DNA of 64,000 nucleotides from the NCBI RefSeq assembly GCF_900636745.1, contig NZ_LR134310.1, positions 2,304,321 to 2,368,320 on the forward strand. Direction: 5' to 3'. Both the position numbers and the translations under genes were made by a program. This DNA comes from Actinobacillus equuli. GTDB lineage: Bacteria; Pseudomonadota; Gammaproteobacteria; Enterobacterales; Pasteurellaceae. Below, piece by piece: positions 1 through 9,000 of this stretch. Every line of letters starts with the position of its first letter. The stretch's first letter is position 1. A model generated the notes under the pieces. That model saw only the letters and a program-made list of their open reading frames with translations, did not search any database and was not told where the DNA came from.

Positions 1-155
1 TTTTTCATTTCCATCGGTGGAATGAAATAACTTTTCTTGTCACATTCTAAAAAACCGAATGCTTTATCCGAAGCTTTAACCGTACCTTCTACATATTCTT
101 TATTTGCCTCAATTTGTTGTTTTAATTGGGCAAGTAACGGGTTGTCTTGAAACAT
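1..155 (-). CDS. rnb: Exoribonuclease II, N-terminal part (cut by window edge)
   Basis: The first 51 codons are present, beginning [20 protein letters not shown] and continuing through [17 protein letters not shown]. This closely resembles the start of E. coli RNase II ([15 protein letters not shown]...GFGFLEVD...SYFIPP). RNase II is a processive 3'-to-5' hydrolytic exoribonuclease that degrades mRNA. Only the beginning of the first cold-shock-type RNA-binding domain is visible; the catalytic RNB domain lies outside the window. The gene runs leftwards from a promoter near 220-249 and has a terminator-like hairpin in its short leader. Confidence 0.93.
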   Translation of the reverse strand, partial: MFQDNPLLAQLKQQIEANKEYVEGTVKASDKAFGFLECDKKSYFIPPMEMK

Positions 156-162
156 AAATTCT

Positions 163-203
163 CGCTATAAAAATAAAAAAGGTGCAGCCAGCATAGTTGC
201 ACC
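163..203 (-). terminator. Hairpin plus T-tract in the leader of rnb
   Basis: Read on the minus strand, GGTGCA and TGCACC form a 6-bp stem around an 11-nt loop, followed directly by T6-A-T5. The structure lies between the predicted rnb promoter and the rnb start codon, so it is a candidate attenuator of rnb. There is no gene just upstream on this strand that it could serve instead. Confidence 0.6.
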
Positions 204-219
204 ATCAAAATTGTTAAGG

Positions 220-249
220 ATTATAGCGAAATTTACTTAATTTGGGCAA
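220..249 (-). promoter_or_regulatory. Predicted sigma-70 promoter of rnb
   Basis: On the minus strand, TTGCCC (249-244) and a perfect TATAAT (225-220) are separated by 18 nt. This predicts a transcription start near 213, about ten bases before the leader hairpin. Confidence 0.6.
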
Positions 250-357
250 ATTGTTATTTTATCTAGAGTAAGTATAAATTAAAATTTATTGATTTTTTGT
301 AAAAAATCTCTAGACTGGTAAAAGCATTTATTTTTTATTACATAAAGAGGTTTAATG

Positions 358-636
358 ATGAGAAAATTATTCTCAATAATTGCTGTGTGTTCTTTAGCTG
401 CTTGTTCAACTCAAACATTAGAAATTGCACCGGCTAAAGAAGCTCAATATGACCGAGTACAACATTTCTTTGTTAGTGGTTTAGCTCAAAAGCAAGAATT
501 AGACGCAGCAGAAATTTGTGGTGGGGCAAATAAAGTAGGTAAAGTTGAAACGGAAACTACTTTCTTTAATGGTCTATTGCATATGATTACTTATGGTATC
601 TACTCACCTCGCCAGATTCGAGTTTATTGCAATTAA
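358..636 (+). CDS. Bor/Iss-type outer-membrane lipoprotein, copy 1
   Basis: This 92-residue lipoprotein has a signal peptide and a lipobox, LAAC, with the lipidated Cys near residue 16. The body carries the signature of the lambda Bor family (PF06291): HHFFVSG/GQ..LDAAEICGG, then KVETETTFFNGLL...ITYGIYSPRQIRVYC. Family members are surface lipoproteins linked to serum survival in E. coli; that role here is only inferred. Two ATGs are adjacent (355 and 358). I prefer 358 because AAGAGG at 345-350 then lies 7 nt away rather than 4. A second Bor gene follows 23 nt downstream. No phage genes surround the pair. Confidence 0.85.
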   Translation: MRKLFSIIAVCSLAACSTQTLEIAPAKEAQYDRVQHFFVSGLAQKQELDAAEICGGANKVGKVETETTFFNGLLHMITYGIYSPRQIRVYCN

Positions 637-659
637 TTCAGATATTTAAGGAGTCCAAA

Positions 660-953
660 ATGAAAAAATCACTTGCTATTTCTGTATTAATGGCATTAGT
701 AACGGGTTGTTCTACCCAAACAGCGCATATCGCAGGCAAAGTAACAGATAATATTAAACCGACAACAAGTGTGAACCAACATTTCTTTGTTTTTGGTATT
801 GGTCAACAAGAGACATTGAATGTTCGTGAGATTTGTGGTTCTGCTGATAAAGTAAATCAAGTTGAAACAGTGTTTTCTGGTACAAATGTCTTAGTGAGTG
901 TTCTTACAATTGGTATTTATATGCCTCGAACTGCTAATGTTTATTGTAAATAA
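660..953 (+). CDS. Bor/Iss-type outer-membrane lipoprotein, copy 2
   Basis: This 97-residue paralogue of the preceding gene begins MKKSLAISVLMALVTGCST, with lipobox VTGC. It keeps the family core: QHFFVFGIGQQETLNVREICG, KVNQVETVFSGTN, TIGIYMPRTANVYC. The longer reading from a TTG at 627 overlaps the end of copy 1. The ATG at 660 has AAGGAG (648-653) six bases upstream and begins a proper signal peptide, so I use it. The copies have clearly diverged, so this is not a recent duplication. Both are probably transcribed together and end at the hairpin at 970-998. Confidence 0.85.
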   Translation: MKKSLAISVLMALVTGCSTQTAHIAGKVTDNIKPTTSVNQHFFVFGIGQQETLNVREICGSADKVNQVETVFSGTNVLVSVLTIGIYMPRTANVYCK

Positions 954-969
954 TATATATTAGCCAAAC

Positions 970-998
970 AAAAACGGACGCTATTGCGTCCGTTTTTG
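970..998. terminator. Bidirectional terminator between bor2 and fabI
   Basis: AAAAACGGACGC and GCGTCCGTTTTT are a perfect inverted repeat around TATT, with A- and T-tracts on both sides. It can end transcription of both converging units. Confidence 0.9.
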
Positions 999-1022
999 TT
1001 TATAAGCGGTTATATTTTGCAA

Positions 1023-1811
1023 TTACTCTTCGCCTAATTCACCCATTGCAGTAATGCTGAAACCTGCATCAACGTGTAATACTTCACCGGTTACACCTGA
1101 AGCTAAGTCTGAACATAAGAACGCCGCTGAGTTACCTACATCATCGATTGTTACGGTACGGCGTAATGCTGCGGTTTGTTCAAATGCCGCTAACATTTTC
1201 TTGAAGTTTTTGATACCTGATGCCGCAAGTGTACGGATTGGACCTGCTGAGATTGCATTTACACGGATACCGTCTTTACCTAAATCCGCCGCCATTACAC
1301 GTGTCGCCGCTTCTAATGAAGCTTTTGCTAAACACATTACGTTGTAGTTAGGAATCGCACGTTCCGCACCTAGGTAGCTTAAGGTTAAAAGTGCCGCATT
1401 TTCGTTTAAGTATGGGCGCGCTGCTTGTGCCATTGCGACGAAGCTATATGCACTGATATCGTGTGCGATACGGTAGCCTTCACGTGTTGCTGCGTTTACA
1501 TAATCACCGTCTAATTGATCGCCCGGTGCGAATGCGATTGCGTGTACGAAACCGTCAAATTTTTCCCACTTTTTGCTTAATTCGGTAAAGCAGTTTTGGA
1601 TTGATTCGTCTGTTGCTACATCTAATGGTAATACGATGTCTGAACCGAATTCTTTAGCAAACTCTTCAACACGCGGTTGTAATTTATCGTTTAAATAAGT
1701 GAATGCAAGTTCTGCGCCTTGTGCTTTCATTGCTTTTGCAATGCCGTATGCGATAGAACGGTTGCTTGCAAGACCCGTTACTAAAATGCGTTTACCTGTT
1801 AAAAAGCTCAT
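1023..1811 (-). CDS. fabI: Enoyl-[acyl-carrier-protein] reductase (NADH)
   Basis: FabI performs the last reduction in each round of type II fatty acid elongation and is the classical triclosan target. The 262 residues match the E. coli enzyme in length and numbering. The SDR-like nucleotide motif GLASNRSIA is at 13-21 and the catalytic residues Tyr146, Tyr156 and Lys163 ([19 protein letters not shown]) are in place. The start has AAAGGA upstream. It is a single gene converging on the bor pair. The region before it has a GATAAT -10-like box and a compact GC-rich palindrome at 1871-1889. Confidence 0.97.
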   Translation of the reverse strand: MSFLTGKRILVTGLASNRSIAYGIAKAMKAQGAELAFTYLNDKLQPRVEEFAKEFGSDIVLPLDVATDESIQNCFTELSKKWEKFDGFVHAIAFAPGDQLDGDYVNAATREGYRIAHDISAYSFVAMAQAARPYLNENAALLTLSYLGAERAIPNYNVMCLAKASLEAATRVMAADLGKDGIRVNAISAGPIRTLAASGIKNFKKMLAAFEQTAALRRTVTIDDVGNSAAFLCSDLASGVTGEVLHVDAGFSITAMGELGEE

Positions 1812-1870
1812 GCTGGATTCCTTTTGAACATTATCGAAGCGTGGATTACGCTTACTTCATATAAAACAAA

Positions 1871-1889
1871 GGGCGTATGCGATACGCCC
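1871..1889. repeat. Short palindrome between cmoA and fabI
   Basis: GGGCGTAT and ATACGCCC form an 8-bp inverted repeat around GCG, with CTACG alongside. It looks like a small dispersed intergenic palindrome or the stem of a terminator at the end of cmoA (followed by TTTGTTTT on the minus strand). Confidence 0.5.
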
Positions 1890-1922
1890 CTACGAAATTT
1901 TGCGGATTATACCGAAAAAACG

Positions 1923-2015
1923 ACCGCTTGCGCAAATTTCCTGAGATTTCAGGCTTAGTAAGCGGTCTGATCCGAGCAGTTTTTTGCAAAATTTTTGATG
2001 AATTTGACCGCTTGA
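1923..2015. repeat. Cluster of three uptake signal sequence cores
   Basis: ACCGCTTGC (1923-1931), GTAAGCGGT (1958-1966) and ACCGCTTGA (2007-2015) lie between fabI and cmoA. The last two face each other across a TTTTTTGCAAAATTTTT tract, the usual tail of the Apl-type uptake signal, so the pair can also fold as a terminator for cmoA. Confidence 0.75.
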
Positions 2016-2016
2016 T

Positions 2017-2751
<735 letters not shown>

Positions 2752-3537
2752 TTATTCCTTGTCTAAAAATTTTTGAATGGCGCGAGCGACCGTTTCAGGT
2801 TTTTCGGCGTGTACCCAATGCTGTGCATTGGCAACGACAAACGATTTTGCCTGTGGAAATTGCTTCAAAATCGTTTCTGTGTCTTTCGCTTGAATATAAT
2901 CGGATGCACCGCCTTTAATAAATAAAGTCGGTTTATCAAAAAAGACTTCGCTCCAACCCATCAAATTTTCATAGTTGGCTTTAATTGCCGTTAAATTAAA
3001 GCGGAAATAGTCTGGTTTTTGCGGATCGAACGCTTTTAACATAAATTGTTGCTCGCCTTCGTCTTTCACATATTGCGCCAGTACGGTTTTGGCTTGTTGG
3101 CGGGTTGCCGGTTGAGCGGATTTAACGGCAAATAAACCGGCAAAATTATTGTCATGACGATGAGTTGGATTAGCAGTCGGCGCAATATCAATCACGACTA
3201 ATTTTTCGACCAGAGCAGGTGCAATATCGGCTAAAGTCATTGCGGTTTTACCGCCCATCGAATGACCGATCACAATATTGTCCGCTAAATCTAAATGCTC
3301 TAACAATGCTTGTAGATCTTGCGCCATTAATTGGTAATTCATTTCATCGGAATGAAAAGATTGACCGTGATTGCGTAGATCCACACGTAAGATATTAAAT
3401 TGCTCGCTAAATTGGCGGGCGATAATGCCCAAATTATTCATATCGCCGAATAATCCGTGCAGAAAAATCATCGTCTGCGCATCGGCTTTTTCCGTTGCCG
3501 GTTGGAATTGATAATTAAGATAAGTATTTTCTGTCAT
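2752..3537 (-). CDS. ybfF: Alpha/beta-hydrolase esterase YbfF
   Basis: This 261-residue alpha/beta hydrolase has the oxyanion segment FLHGLFGDMNN (25-35), the nucleophile elbow GHSMGG with Ser93, and a catalytic His in QHWVHAEKPE (His240 or His243). E. coli YbfF is an esterase active on short-chain and acyl-CoA-type esters; the physiological substrate is unsettled. It is the first gene of the ybfF-cmoA unit and is divergent from seqA, the same ybfF/seqA pairing seen in other gammaproteobacteria. Confidence 0.9.
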   Translation of the reverse strand: MTENTYLNYQFQPATEKADAQTMIFLHGLFGDMNNLGIIARQFSEQFNILRVDLRNHGQSFHSDEMNYQLMAQDLQALLEHLDLADNIVIGHSMGGKTAMTLADIAPALVEKLVVIDIAPTANPTHRHDNNFAGLFAVKSAQPATRQQAKTVLAQYVKDEGEQQFMLKAFDPQKPDYFRFNLTAIKANYENLMGWSEVFFDKPTLFIKGGASDYIQAKDTETILKQFPQAKSFVVANAQHWVHAEKPETVARAIQKFLDKE

Positions 3538-3570
3538 AAGTTGTTATTTTTTATTCAAATGTTTGGTTAA

Positions 3571-3605
3571 GATCCTGTAAAAAGATCTTGAATCTGTATT
3601 ATAAT
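3571..3605 (+). promoter_or_regulatory. seqA promoter with paired GATC sites
   Basis: A TATAAT box at 3600-3605 precedes seqA. Two GATC sites at 3571-3574 and 3584-3587 flank the expected -35 position, 13 bp apart start to start. Paired GATC sites are what SeqA binds when hemimethylated, so autoregulation is plausible. Confidence 0.55.
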
Positions 3606-3660
3606 GCCTAGAATTTTTTTCTAATCAAGTAAATCAAAACAAAAATATCAAGAGGTTAAG

Positions 3661-4221
3661 ATGAAAACGATCGAAGTCGATGATGAATTATATCATTACA
3701 TTGCAAGTAGAACCCAAGCAATTGGCGAAAGTGCGTCAGATATTTTACGTCGTCTGTTGCGTTTACCTTCATCACCACAACCTTTTGTACTGGTTCAACA
3801 AAACACAATTGATGAGCTGAAAGAATTAGCGAAACCGAAAGCGAAGGCGAAAAAGGAAGAGTTAATTGAAAAAGCGGTACAAAAAGTTGAGAAAGTTTTG
3901 AAATCGGATTCGTTTGTAAACGAAAATAAAAATGTCGCACGCTTTTTAATGTTACTTTCGGCGTTACATCATGCAAATGCTCAAGGTTTTGCTCAAGCAA
4001 CAGAAGTGGTGACGGGGACGGAACGTACTTATTTCGGTACAAGTGAAGCGGCATTATTAAGTCATGGTAGCAGTGTAAAAGCGAAGCAGATTCCGGATTC
4101 ACCGTTTTGGGTGGTGACCAATAATAATACCGCACGTAAAGGCTTGATTCTTACCGGTGTAATGGAATCTATGGAATTGCCAAAACACTTAATTGAACGT
4201 ATTCGTATCTTATTTTCTTAA
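3661..4221 (+). CDS. seqA: Negative regulator of replication initiation SeqA
   Basis: SeqA sequesters newly replicated hemimethylated GATC sites at oriC and organises DNA behind the fork. The 186-residue protein has the N-terminal ribbon-helix-helix oligomerisation region (MKTIEVDDELYHYIASRTQAIGESASDILRRLL), a Lys-rich linker at about 55-75, and the C-terminal DNA-binding domain. Asn154 and Asn156 in VVTNNNTARK match the E. coli residues that read methylated GATC. The ATG is preceded by AAGAGG. menE follows after 9 nt. Confidence 0.96.
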   Translation: MKTIEVDDELYHYIASRTQAIGESASDILRRLLRLPSSPQPFVLVQQNTIDELKELAKPKAKAKKEELIEKAVQKVEKVLKSDSFVNENKNVARFLMLLSALHHANAQGFAQATEVVTGTERTYFGTSEAALLSHGSSVKAKQIPDSPFWVVTNNNTARKGLILTGVMESMELPKHLIERIRILFS

Positions 4222-4230
4222 TCGTCATTT

Positions 4231-5658
4231 ATGGTAAATTTTTCCTTTTTCCCGACCGCTTATTGGGCAGTGAATGCTGCGCAGAGGCAAGCTATTGTGT
4301 GGGAAAAGGGAAATACCGATTATTTTCCCTTTCTTTCCTCCTCACTTAATTGGGCGGAGTTTCATCACTTAGTTTCACAAACGGCAAATTTACTCATCAC
4401 TAAAGGCGTGAGAACCGACCAAGTTATTGCTTATTCAGGCACTCATCGATTAATCGGTTTGCTTTGTTATTGCTCCGTAATGACGATTGGCGCACGTATT
4501 TTGATGCTAAATCCGGCATTAAGTGAAAGCCAGCGTCAAACTATTCTAAGCACATATCAAATTGATATTTTGATTACCGATCAAGATTTTGCAAATTTTC
4601 AGCAAAATCAGACCGCTTACCTAAATTCAAATTGGGATAGTCATCGTCCGGCGACCCTTACTTTGACCTCCGGTTCATCCGGTATGCCGAAAGCGGTGGT
4701 GCATTCCGCCCAAAACCATTTAGAAAATGCTGAAGGTGTGTGTGAATTAATGCAATTTTGCCAAACCGATTCTTGGTTACTAAGTTTGCCGTTGTTTCAT
4801 GTGTCCGGTCAAGGGATTGTCTGGAGATGGTTAGTGCAAGGTGCCACGTTAGTGGTGAATGAACAGAAAGATCAATTTTTTGCTTGTTTGGATCGTGTTT
4901 CGCACGCTTCATTGGTTCCTACTCAGTTGCAGCGTTATCTACAGACTAAAACGAAAAAAATTACCGAGACAAAGAAATTCTTATTAGGTGGCACTGCGAT
5001 TCCCAAAACGTTAGTGGCGCAAGCGCAGCAGGTAGGTATTACGTGTTATTCAGGTTATGGAATGACGGAAATGGCATCAACTATTTGTGCGGTTGAAAAT
5101 GAATTGGATAATGTCGGTTATCCGCTTAAAGGACGGAAAGTCAAATTAGTGAACGATGAAATTTGGGTTCAAGGTAGCGGTTTAGCGCTCGGTTATTTGC
5201 AAAAAAATGGTGAAATTCGACCGCTTGTAAATGACGAAGGATGGTTACCAACCAAAGATCGCGGTGAGTGGAACTCAACAGGTAAACTGGTGGTGAAAGG
5301 TCGATTGGATAATATGTTTATTTCCGGTGGTGAAAATATTCAGCCGGAAGATGTTGAAAAAGTTATCTATCAATCAGGTTTAGTGAGTCAAATCTTTGTT
5401 TTACCTGTCGAAGATGTAGAATTCGGTCAAAGACCTGTCGCAGTGGTGCAATTTATTTCACCTAATTTTGCAAAAAACTGTGAAAATTTGACCGCTTGGC
5501 TTGGCGATAAGCTCGAAAAATTTAAACAACCTATCGGTTATTATCCGCTTGAATATGTTCAGCCCCCGCAGCAGAGCAGTATAAAAATCTCACGTGTACA
5601 ATTAAAAAACGCATTAACGCAATTATTAGGAAAATATCATGATCAAACGTCTGTTTAA
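4231..5658 (+). CDS. menE: o-Succinylbenzoate-CoA ligase
   Basis: MenE activates o-succinylbenzoate with ATP and CoA in menaquinone synthesis, the quinone used for anaerobic respiration. It belongs to the ANL adenylating superfamily: P-loop TSGSSGMPK at 146-154, YSGYGMTEMAS in the middle, the hinge region TKDRGEWNSTGKLVVKGRLDNM, and a C-terminal KISRVQLKNAL containing the catalytic Lys. At 475 residues it is of usual length. No other men gene is nearby. It lies in a seqA-menE-mscK-aroC order also known from Haemophilus, and its last 20 nt overlap the next gene. Confidence 0.92.
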   Translation: MVNFSFFPTAYWAVNAAQRQAIVWEKGNTDYFPFLSSSLNWAEFHHLVSQTANLLITKGVRTDQVIAYSGTHRLIGLLCYCSVMTIGARILMLNPALSESQRQTILSTYQIDILITDQDFANFQQNQTAYLNSNWDSHRPATLTLTSGSSGMPKAVVHSAQNHLENAEGVCELMQFCQTDSWLLSLPLFHVSGQGIVWRWLVQGATLVVNEQKDQFFACLDRVSHASLVPTQLQRYLQTKTKKITETKKFLLGGTAIPKTLVAQAQQVGITCYSGYGMTEMASTICAVENELDNVGYPLKGRKVKLVNDEIWVQGSGLALGYLQKNGEIRPLVNDEGWLPTKDRGEWNSTGKLVVKGRLDNMFISGGENIQPEDVEKVIYQSGLVSQIFVLPVEDVEFGQRPVAVVQFISPNFAKNCENLTAWLGDKLEKFKQPIGYYPLEYVQPPQQSSIKISRVQLKNALTQLLGKYHDQTSV

Positions 5659-8600
5659 CCCTTTCTTATTTAGCCTGACCTTGGTGCTTAGTAGTCATAC
5701 GCTTTGGGCAGCGGAGTTACCGACGGAAAAAGATCTCCAAGCGCAAATCGAAGAAACGAAAAAACTTGAACAGAATGAAGTTAATAAGTCTTTAATTCAA
5801 AGTTTGGAAGATACACAAGCGTTTTTAACACAAATCGCACAACAAAAAAGTGACAATAGCGCGTTAGAAAAAGAAATTAAAGGTGCGCAGATTGCATTAC
5901 AAAGCAGTAAAGCGGATATCGCTAAATTACAGCATATTCCTCAAGTAACCCAAGACGCATTGGCTAAATATTCGGTTGATGAGTTACAGAAGCGTCTTGC
6001 TGCCGCTCAATTAAGTAGCCAGACGGTACAACAAGATTTAACCACCATTAACGGTAAATTGGTGGCGCAAAACTCTGCGCCAACGAAAGCACAAGCGGCA
6101 TTAACGGCTAATGCAACACGTAAGCAAGAAATCAGTACTTTGCTAGGTAATGTAAATACCTCACAAGTGGAGAGAACCAAACTAGAAACGGAATTGGCAT
6201 TACTTGAACTACAGAATGCCTATAATCAATTGTTGTTACGTGGTAGTGATGAGTTGACAGCACTCTACAATAGTCAGTTGGAAGAGAAAAAATTAGCACA
6301 ACAAAATGTACAGAACGAGCTAAGCCAACTTCAAAATGCGATTAATACCAAGTTAGTTGAAGAATCTAAAAATAAGGTCGAACAGGCGGCACAATCACAG
6401 CAAGAAGGCACTACCTCAAATACAAATCCACTTATCATTAAGCAATTAGATCTTAATACGCGTATTAGTGAAGAATTACTGAGACAAACCACAGAGCTCA
6501 CCCAACTATCACAGGATAATCTGCGGATTAAAGGGGTGCTTGATAACTTACAACAAACGCAGCGTAATATTGAAGAACAAATCAGCTCTTTGCAAGGGAC
6601 GTTGGTGCTTTCTCGTATTATCAATAAACAAAGACAGTCTTTACCCCAAGATCAGATGGTGAAAGGTTTATCTAAGCAAATTGCCGATTTAAGGGTACGT
6701 GTTTTTGATCTTACCGAATTTAAAGACAGTATCTCTGATCCGAACGTCTATATTACGAAATTAGAGAAAGATGAAAAAACCGAACTGACCGCCAAAGAGA
6801 AAGAACAACTCAAAAATATCTTAGCGGAACGCTCAAAAATCTTAGCTGAAATGATTAAGTCGTTGAATAATCAGCTTAATTTATCGATCAATATCGAACT
6901 AAATCAGCAACAAGTTCAAACGATTAGTGATACGCTACAAAAGAAATTAGAGCAACAAAGTTTTTGGGTAAAAAGTAATAGCCCGATTGATTTGGATTGG
7001 TTTAAGAATTTTTTAGCGGTAGCGAGTTTCCAGTTAAACGATCTGGTTAAAAAATTCGATTTCTCCAATTGGAAAGATAATATTATTCCCGCAAGTATTT
7101 TCGAGATTTTACTTGCGTTAGGCGTATGTCTTATTTCTCGCCGTAAAGAGCAGATTAAGCAGCGTTTGGGCAAAATTAATTACAGTATGAAAACGGTCGC
7201 AACAGATAGCCAGTGGAATACGCCTCTCGCTATTTTTTGGACCTTGATTCTTTGTTTACCGAGTACCTTTATCTTCCTAATGGTATTTATTTTGGTGACC
7301 TACATTTGTTTCCAAGATCCTACAGAAGTATGGCCTTGGGGTTTAAAAATGTCCGGGTATTGGCTCTATTTTGCGTTTATGGTGGCAATGTTGCGCCCGA
7401 ATGGGATTGGTTATCGTCATTTCAATATGCCGCAAAAAAGTAATGCGGTTTTCCGTGATATTTTAAAACGCTCGGTATGGGTAATTGGTCTAATGTTGAA
7501 TACGGCGGTATTTAGTAATATCAATGAAATGGGTATTGCCTATGATGTGCTCGGGCAAGTTTTTACCATTATTGTGTTAATCAGCATTATTTTTATTGTT
7601 GCACCCGGATTTAGACAAGCGATTTCAATTTATCAAAATGTTGCCGCTGATGGAGAAAGTTCTCGTAACCTATTATTAAATATTGCTCGTGCAGTGCTAT
7701 TTTTAGCACCTATCGCTTTAGTCGTCTTAATCGGTTTAGGTTATTACTATACTTCTTTAATCATTATAGAACATTTAGTTTCTACTTATTTTGCGGTAGT
7801 TACTTGGATTATTTTACGTAATGTGTTCTATCGTACGTTTAATGTTGCGTCACGTCGTTTAGCTTTTCGTCGCTTGCAAGAAAAACGAGAACAAGCGTTA
7901 GCTAAAGTGACGAATACGGAACAACAAGTCGCCCAATCGGAAGACGATATTCCATTTGAATTACATGACGACACGTTAGCTGTGAGCGAAATTAAAGATC
8001 AAATGTTAAAGGTAACCGATCTTTTATTGTGGGCGGCATTATTCGGGCTATTGTATTGGGTATGGTCGGATTTAGTTACCGTAGCCTATTATCTAAACGG
8101 TGTAACGCTTTGGCAGCAAGCGACAGACACTGCTAAAGGTGTGGTAATGGAATCCATTACCTTACTTAATCTGTTAGTGGCATTCGGCATCTTGTTTGTG
8201 ACTTACGTTTTAATTCGTAACTTAAGCGGTTTATTAGAAGCGTTAGTGTTTTCTAATCTAAAACTTTCGCAAGGTACGCCTTATACGGTAACGACATTAT
8301 TAACCTATTTATTAATCGTACTTGGCGCAACTTTTGCTTTTGCAACGCTAGGTATGTCTTGGTCTAAATTACAATGGTTATTTACCGCATTATCGGTTGG
8401 TTTAGGCTTCGGTATGCAAGAAATCTTTGCAAATTTTGTGTCGGGTATCATTATTCTATTTGAACGTCCGGTGCGTATCGGCGATATGATTACTATCGGC
8501 ACGTTTAACGGCACAGTTTCTAAAATCCGCATTCGGGCGACAACGTTAATTGATAATGATAAAAAAGAAGTCATTGTACCGAATAAGGCGTTTATTACCG

Positions 8601-8983
8601 AGCGCATTGTTAACTGGGCGTTGACTACCTCTATGACTCGTTTAGTGATTCGAGTTGGGGTTGCGTATGGTTCGGATCTCGAATTAGTTAAACGTTTGCT
8701 ATTACAGGCAGCGGAGGAAAACAGCAGCGTGTTGAAAGATCCTGCGCCGGTAGCGTATTTTTTAACCTTCGGAGCAAGTACATTAGATCATGAGTTACGT
8801 GTGCATGTCGGACAAATTCTAGATAGAACTCGTACGATTGATGAATTAAACAGACGCATTAATCAATTATTTGCCGAACATAATATTGAGATTGCCTTTA
8901 ATCAATTGGATATCTTTATTAAAAATCAAGCAACCAATGAAGAAGTGAAATGGGCAACGGAAAAATTTAACGATAAGAATTAG
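5639..8983 (+). CDS. mscK: MscK/KefA-type mechanosensitive channel, copy 1
   Basis: This 1114-residue inner-membrane channel has a cleavable signal peptide (ending near LWAAE), about 450 residues of periplasmic coiled coil rich in Gln and Leu, multiple membrane helices from about 485 on, and a C-terminal MscS domain. The pore-lining helix at about 910-950 (ALSVGLGFGMQEIFANFVSG) followed by LFERPVRIGD is the canonical MscK/MscM sequence. Such channels release ions when membrane tension rises; E. coli MscK also responds to K+. The ATG overlaps the end of menE by 20 nt, with AGGAAAA upstream. A second full-length paralogue follows after 17 nt. Confidence 0.93.
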   Translation: MIKRLFNPFLFSLTLVLSSHTLWAAELPTEKDLQAQIEETKKLEQNEVNKSLIQSLEDTQAFLTQIAQQKSDNSALEKEIKGAQIALQSSKADIAKLQHIPQVTQDALAKYSVDELQKRLAAAQLSSQTVQQDLTTINGKLVAQNSAPTKAQAALTANATRKQEISTLLGNVNTSQVERTKLETELALLELQNAYNQLLLRGSDELTALYNSQLEEKKLAQQNVQNELSQLQNAINTKLVEESKNKVEQAAQSQQEGTTSNTNPLIIKQLDLNTRISEELLRQTTELTQLSQDNLRIKGVLDNLQQTQRNIEEQISSLQGTLVLSRIINKQRQSLPQDQMVKGLSKQIADLRVRVFDLTEFKDSISDPNVYITKLEKDEKTELTAKEKEQLKNILAERSKILAEMIKSLNNQLNLSINIELNQQQVQTISDTLQKKLEQQSFWVKSNSPIDLDWFKNFLAVASFQLNDLVKKFDFSNWKDNIIPASIFEILLALGVCLISRRKEQIKQRLGKINYSMKTVATDSQWNTPLAIFWTLILCLPSTFIFLMVFILVTYICFQDPTEVWPWGLKMSGYWLYFAFMVAMLRPNGIGYRHFNMPQKSNAVFRDILKRSVWVIGLMLNTAVFSNINEMGIAYDVLGQVFTIIVLISIIFIVAPGFRQAISIYQNVAADGESSRNLLLNIARAVLFLAPIALVVLIGLGYYYTSLIIIEHLVSTYFAVVTWIILRNVFYRTFNVASRRLAFRRLQEKREQALAKVTNTEQQVAQSEDDIPFELHDDTLAVSEIKDQMLKVTDLLLWAALFGLLYWVWSDLVTVAYYLNGVTLWQQATDTAKGVVMESITLLNLLVAFGILFVTYVLIRNLSGLLEALVFSNLKLSQGTPYTVTTLLTYLLIVLGATFAFATLGMSWSKLQWLFTALSVGLGFGMQEIFANFVSGIIILFERPVRIGDMITIGTFNGTVSKIRIRATTLIDNDKKEVIVPNKAFITERIVNWALTTSMTRLVIRVGVAYGSDLELVKRLLLQAAEENSSVLKDPAPVAYFLTFGASTLDHELRVHVGQILDRTRTIDELNRRINQLFAEHNIEIAFNQLDIFIKNQATNEEVKWATEKFNDKN

Positions 8984-9000
8984 AGGTATAAAGCTTACTT

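Noticed and set aside
358..953. Prophage remnant around the bor pair
   Set aside because: Neighbours are rnb and fabI; no other phage gene, att repeat or integrase is present.
3656..4135. Long minus-strand reading frame opposite seqA (159 codons)
   Set aside because: It is fully antisense to a conserved gene, has no recognisable domain and no ribosome site; it is a shadow of seqA.
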